From positions 1 to 5,810 of the forward strand of contig JBEVDW010000384.1 in the NCBI GenBank assembly GCA_040513115.1: DNA of 5,810 nucleotides, written 5' to 3'. The stretch comes from DATELY01 sp040513115. GTDB lineage: Bacteria > Pseudomonadota > Gammaproteobacteria > Steroidobacterales > Steroidobacteraceae. Position 1 is the stretch's first letter; each line of letters begins with the position of its first letter. The position numbers and the translations under genes are program-made. Below the pieces are notes generated by a model. That model searched no databases, had not been told where the DNA came from, and worked only from the letters and a program-made list of their open reading frames with translations. Shown here in pieces: positions 5,227 to 5,810 of the stretch.

Positions 5227-5810
5227 ATGTGCGGAATCGTCGGCATCGTTGGCCATACCGCGGTGAACCAGCAGCTCTACGATGCGCTCACCGTGCTGCA
5301 ACACCGTGGCCAGGACGCCGCCGGCATCATGACTTGCCATGAAGGCCAGCTTTTCTTGCGCAAGACCACCGGGCTCGTGCGCGATGTATTCCAGCATCGC
5401 CACATGATGGCGTTGAAGGGCAACATCGGTCTCGGCCACGTGCGTTACCCGACAGCCGGTTGCGATAGCTCATCCGAGGCGCAACCCTTCTTCGTCAACT
5501 CGCCGTATGGCATTTGCCTCGCGCACAACGGCAATCTGACGAACGCGGCCGAGTTGGCTGAAACGCTCATCCGCGAAGATCGCCGCCATCTCAATACCCA
5601 ATCCGATTCCGAGGTGCTGCTCAACGTCTTTGCGAGCGAGCTTGCACGCCTCGGCAAGCCGCATGCGAACGTGCAGGACATCTTCACCGCGCTCACTGCG
5701 GTGTACCGCCGCTCGCGCGGCGCGTATGCGGCTGTCGCGATGATCGTCGGTCACGGTCTGCTCGGGTTCCGCGATCCGCACGGCATTCGTCCGCTGGTCC
5801 TCGGCCGGCG
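5227..5810 (+). CDS. purF: Amidophosphoribosyltransferase (PurF), N-terminal part, cut by the right edge
   Basis: PurF makes 5-phosphoribosylamine from PRPP and glutamine, the first committed step of purine synthesis. The 194 visible codons cover almost all of the N-terminal glutaminase (Ntn-hydrolase) domain of a protein usually about 505 residues long. The start is MCGIVGIVG, so Cys2 becomes the N-terminal nucleophile once Met1 is removed. There is no propeptide, as in E. coli and unlike Bacillus. Residues known from the E. coli enzyme are all present at the same numbers: Arg73 in HVRYPTAG, Asn101 and Gly102 in AHNGNLTN, and Asp127 in the 'SDSE' motif. 'VLQHRGQDAAGI' (27-38 region) and 'FRDPHGIRPLVLG' near the edge are equally typical. 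The phosphoribosyltransferase half lies beyond the window. The reading frame is open to the last base. Confidence 0.97.
   Translation, partial: MCGIVGIVGHTAVNQQLYDALTVLQHRGQDAAGIMTCHEGQLFLRKTTGLVRDVFQHRHMMALKGNIGLGHVRYPTAGCDSSSEAQPFFVNSPYGICLAHNGNLTNAAELAETLIREDRRHLNTQSDSEVLLNVFASELARLGKPHANVQDIFTALTAVYRRSRGAYAAVAMIVGHGLLGFRDPHGIRPLVLGR

Overview
The window is GC-rich and every supported gene lies on the + strand. It holds the conserved gammaproteobacterial block accD - folC - dedD-like SPOR gene - cvpA - purF (accD to the purF fragment cut by the right edge). In front of it are two accessory genes: the C-terminal part of a TetR-type regulator, cut by the left edge, and a polytopic membrane protein of the AveC ('spirocyclase') family. 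Gene order, E. coli-like protein sequences and high GC point to a gammaproteobacterium, perhaps of the Xanthomonadales/Nevskiales/Steroidobacter side of the class. That lineage guess is inference.

Layout. 2-394: TetR/AcrR regulator, C-terminal ligand-binding part only. 421-1431: AveC-like membrane protein with a clear ribosome binding site, 26 nt behind the regulator. 1432-1607: spacer of 176 bp rich in direct and inverted repeats, ending in a possible accD promoter. 1608-2486: accD. 2487-2573: spacer with a 19-bp near-perfect palindrome. 2574-3854: folC. 3855-3914: short spacer with a TATACT box ending 6 nt before the GTG proposed as the dedD start. 3915-4574: dedD-like SPOR protein. 4575-4713: spacer of 139 bp with a small hairpin and a good -10 box. 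4714-5223: cvpA. 5227 to the right edge: N-terminal glutaminase half of purF.

How the genes fit together. AccD is one half of the carboxyltransferase that makes malonyl-CoA. FolC makes dihydrofolate and polyglutamylated folates, the one-carbon carriers used in purine synthesis. PurF catalyses the first committed step of purine synthesis. CvpA is an inner-membrane protein linked to purF expression, and the SPOR protein acts at the septal cell wall. The block is therefore a growth-linked housekeeping cluster. The TetR/AveC pair does not belong to it, and the repeat-rich spacer marks the border. The least explained parts are the AveC-like gene and this spacer, where one 11-nt segment can pair with three different partners. 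I saw no tRNA, rRNA, CRISPR array, transposase or phage gene.
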